Shown one piece after another: positions 63,973 to 64,000 of a stretch of 64,000 nt of DNA. The position numbers were made by a program, and so were the translations under genes. The stretch comes from Cellulomonas sp. NS3. Lineage in GTDB: Bacteria > Actinomycetota > Actinomycetes > Actinomycetales > Cellulomonadaceae. The notes beneath the pieces were generated by a model. The model was given only the letters and a program-made list of their open reading frames with translations. It had not been told where the DNA came from and did not search any database. Positions within the stretch are counted from its first letter, which is position 1. Every line of letters starts with the position of its first letter. The DNA lies in NCBI RefSeq assembly GCF_024757985.1, contig NZ_CP103289.1, positions 3,286,001 to 3,350,000 of the forward strand, in the 5' to 3' direction.

Positions 63973-64000
63973 TCAGTGCGGGCACGCCGTAGGGACCTGG
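63973..64000 (-). CDS. Possible 3' end of the gene before atpB
   Basis: On the minus strand an open frame entering from beyond the window stops at TGA 63975-63973 after the residues QVPTACPH. An atpI or other small membrane protein gene is usual at this position. With only nine codons, including the stop, the assignment rests on position alone. Confidence 0.25.

Overview
The window is high-GC actinobacterial DNA. The GlgE alpha-glucan pathway, an ATP synthase operon followed by a DUF2550 gene and nucS, a 23S rRNA with the extra helix-54 insertion, a hendecad coiled-coil DivIVA-type protein and several plant-oligosaccharide loci all suggest a Micrococcales member, most likely Cellulomonas or a close relative. 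This is inferred from gene content; no database search was made. No phage, insertion sequence, CRISPR array or tRNA gene was seen.

Layout. 1-555: end of a membrane protein gene (-). 667-2340: FAD-dependent dehydrogenase. 2486-9329 and on to 10789: alpha-glucan metabolism, with glgP (-) divergent from glgE-treS-mak (+). 10837-21639: an oligosaccharide locus with a ROK regulator, an ABC importer (binding protein and two permeases, no ATPase), a GH36 alpha-galactosidase, a GH2 beta-mannosidase and a LacI-type protein without its DNA-binding domain. It fits intracellular use of galactomanno-oligosaccharides. 21764-23947: glgB, the fourth gene of the GlgE pathway, separated from glgE-treS-mak by that locus. 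24290-30310: a complete rRNA operon on the minus strand (16S-23S-5S) with leader, duplicated promoter/leader modules and terminator. 30570-34502: a three-gene minus-strand operon (membrane protein, lipoprotein, cysteine-free thioredoxin/TPR protein). 34705-37708: a long coiled-coil DivIVA-type protein and a small companion. 37736-40576: two alpha/beta hydrolases, a HAD phosphatase and a small zinc-ribbon-like protein. 40794-55100: a second carbohydrate locus with GH1, GH31 alpha-xylosidase, GH42 beta-galactosidase, a LacI regulator, a second ATPase-less ABC importer and a GH3 enzyme. This set is what is needed to degrade xyloglucan oligosaccharides in the cytoplasm. 55209-63918: atpBEFHAGDC, a DUF2550 protein, nucS and a DUF1990 protein.

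How it works together. TreS interconverts trehalose and maltose, Mak phosphorylates maltose, GlgE polymerises maltose-1-phosphate, GlgB branches the glucan and GlgP returns it to glucose-1-phosphate. The two oligosaccharide loci import short plant-wall fragments and hydrolyse them inside the cell, since none of their hydrolases shows a signal peptide. Each locus has its own repeated operator. A 30-bp element that is 28/30 identical lies upstream of both the ABC operon and the GH36/GH2 pair in the ROK locus. A TCGAA-N-CG-N-TTCGA palindrome occurs at GH42, LacI, the ABC operon and GH3 in the second locus. Neither locus has an ABC ATPase, so both probably share one encoded elsewhere.

The most interesting observations are the candidate xyloglucan-oligosaccharide regulon, the split GlgE cluster, the two operator families, the HTH-less LacI-type protein, the GH3 enzyme with a beta-trefoil-like insertion, the cysteine-free thioredoxin operon and the truncated ATP synthase epsilon subunit.
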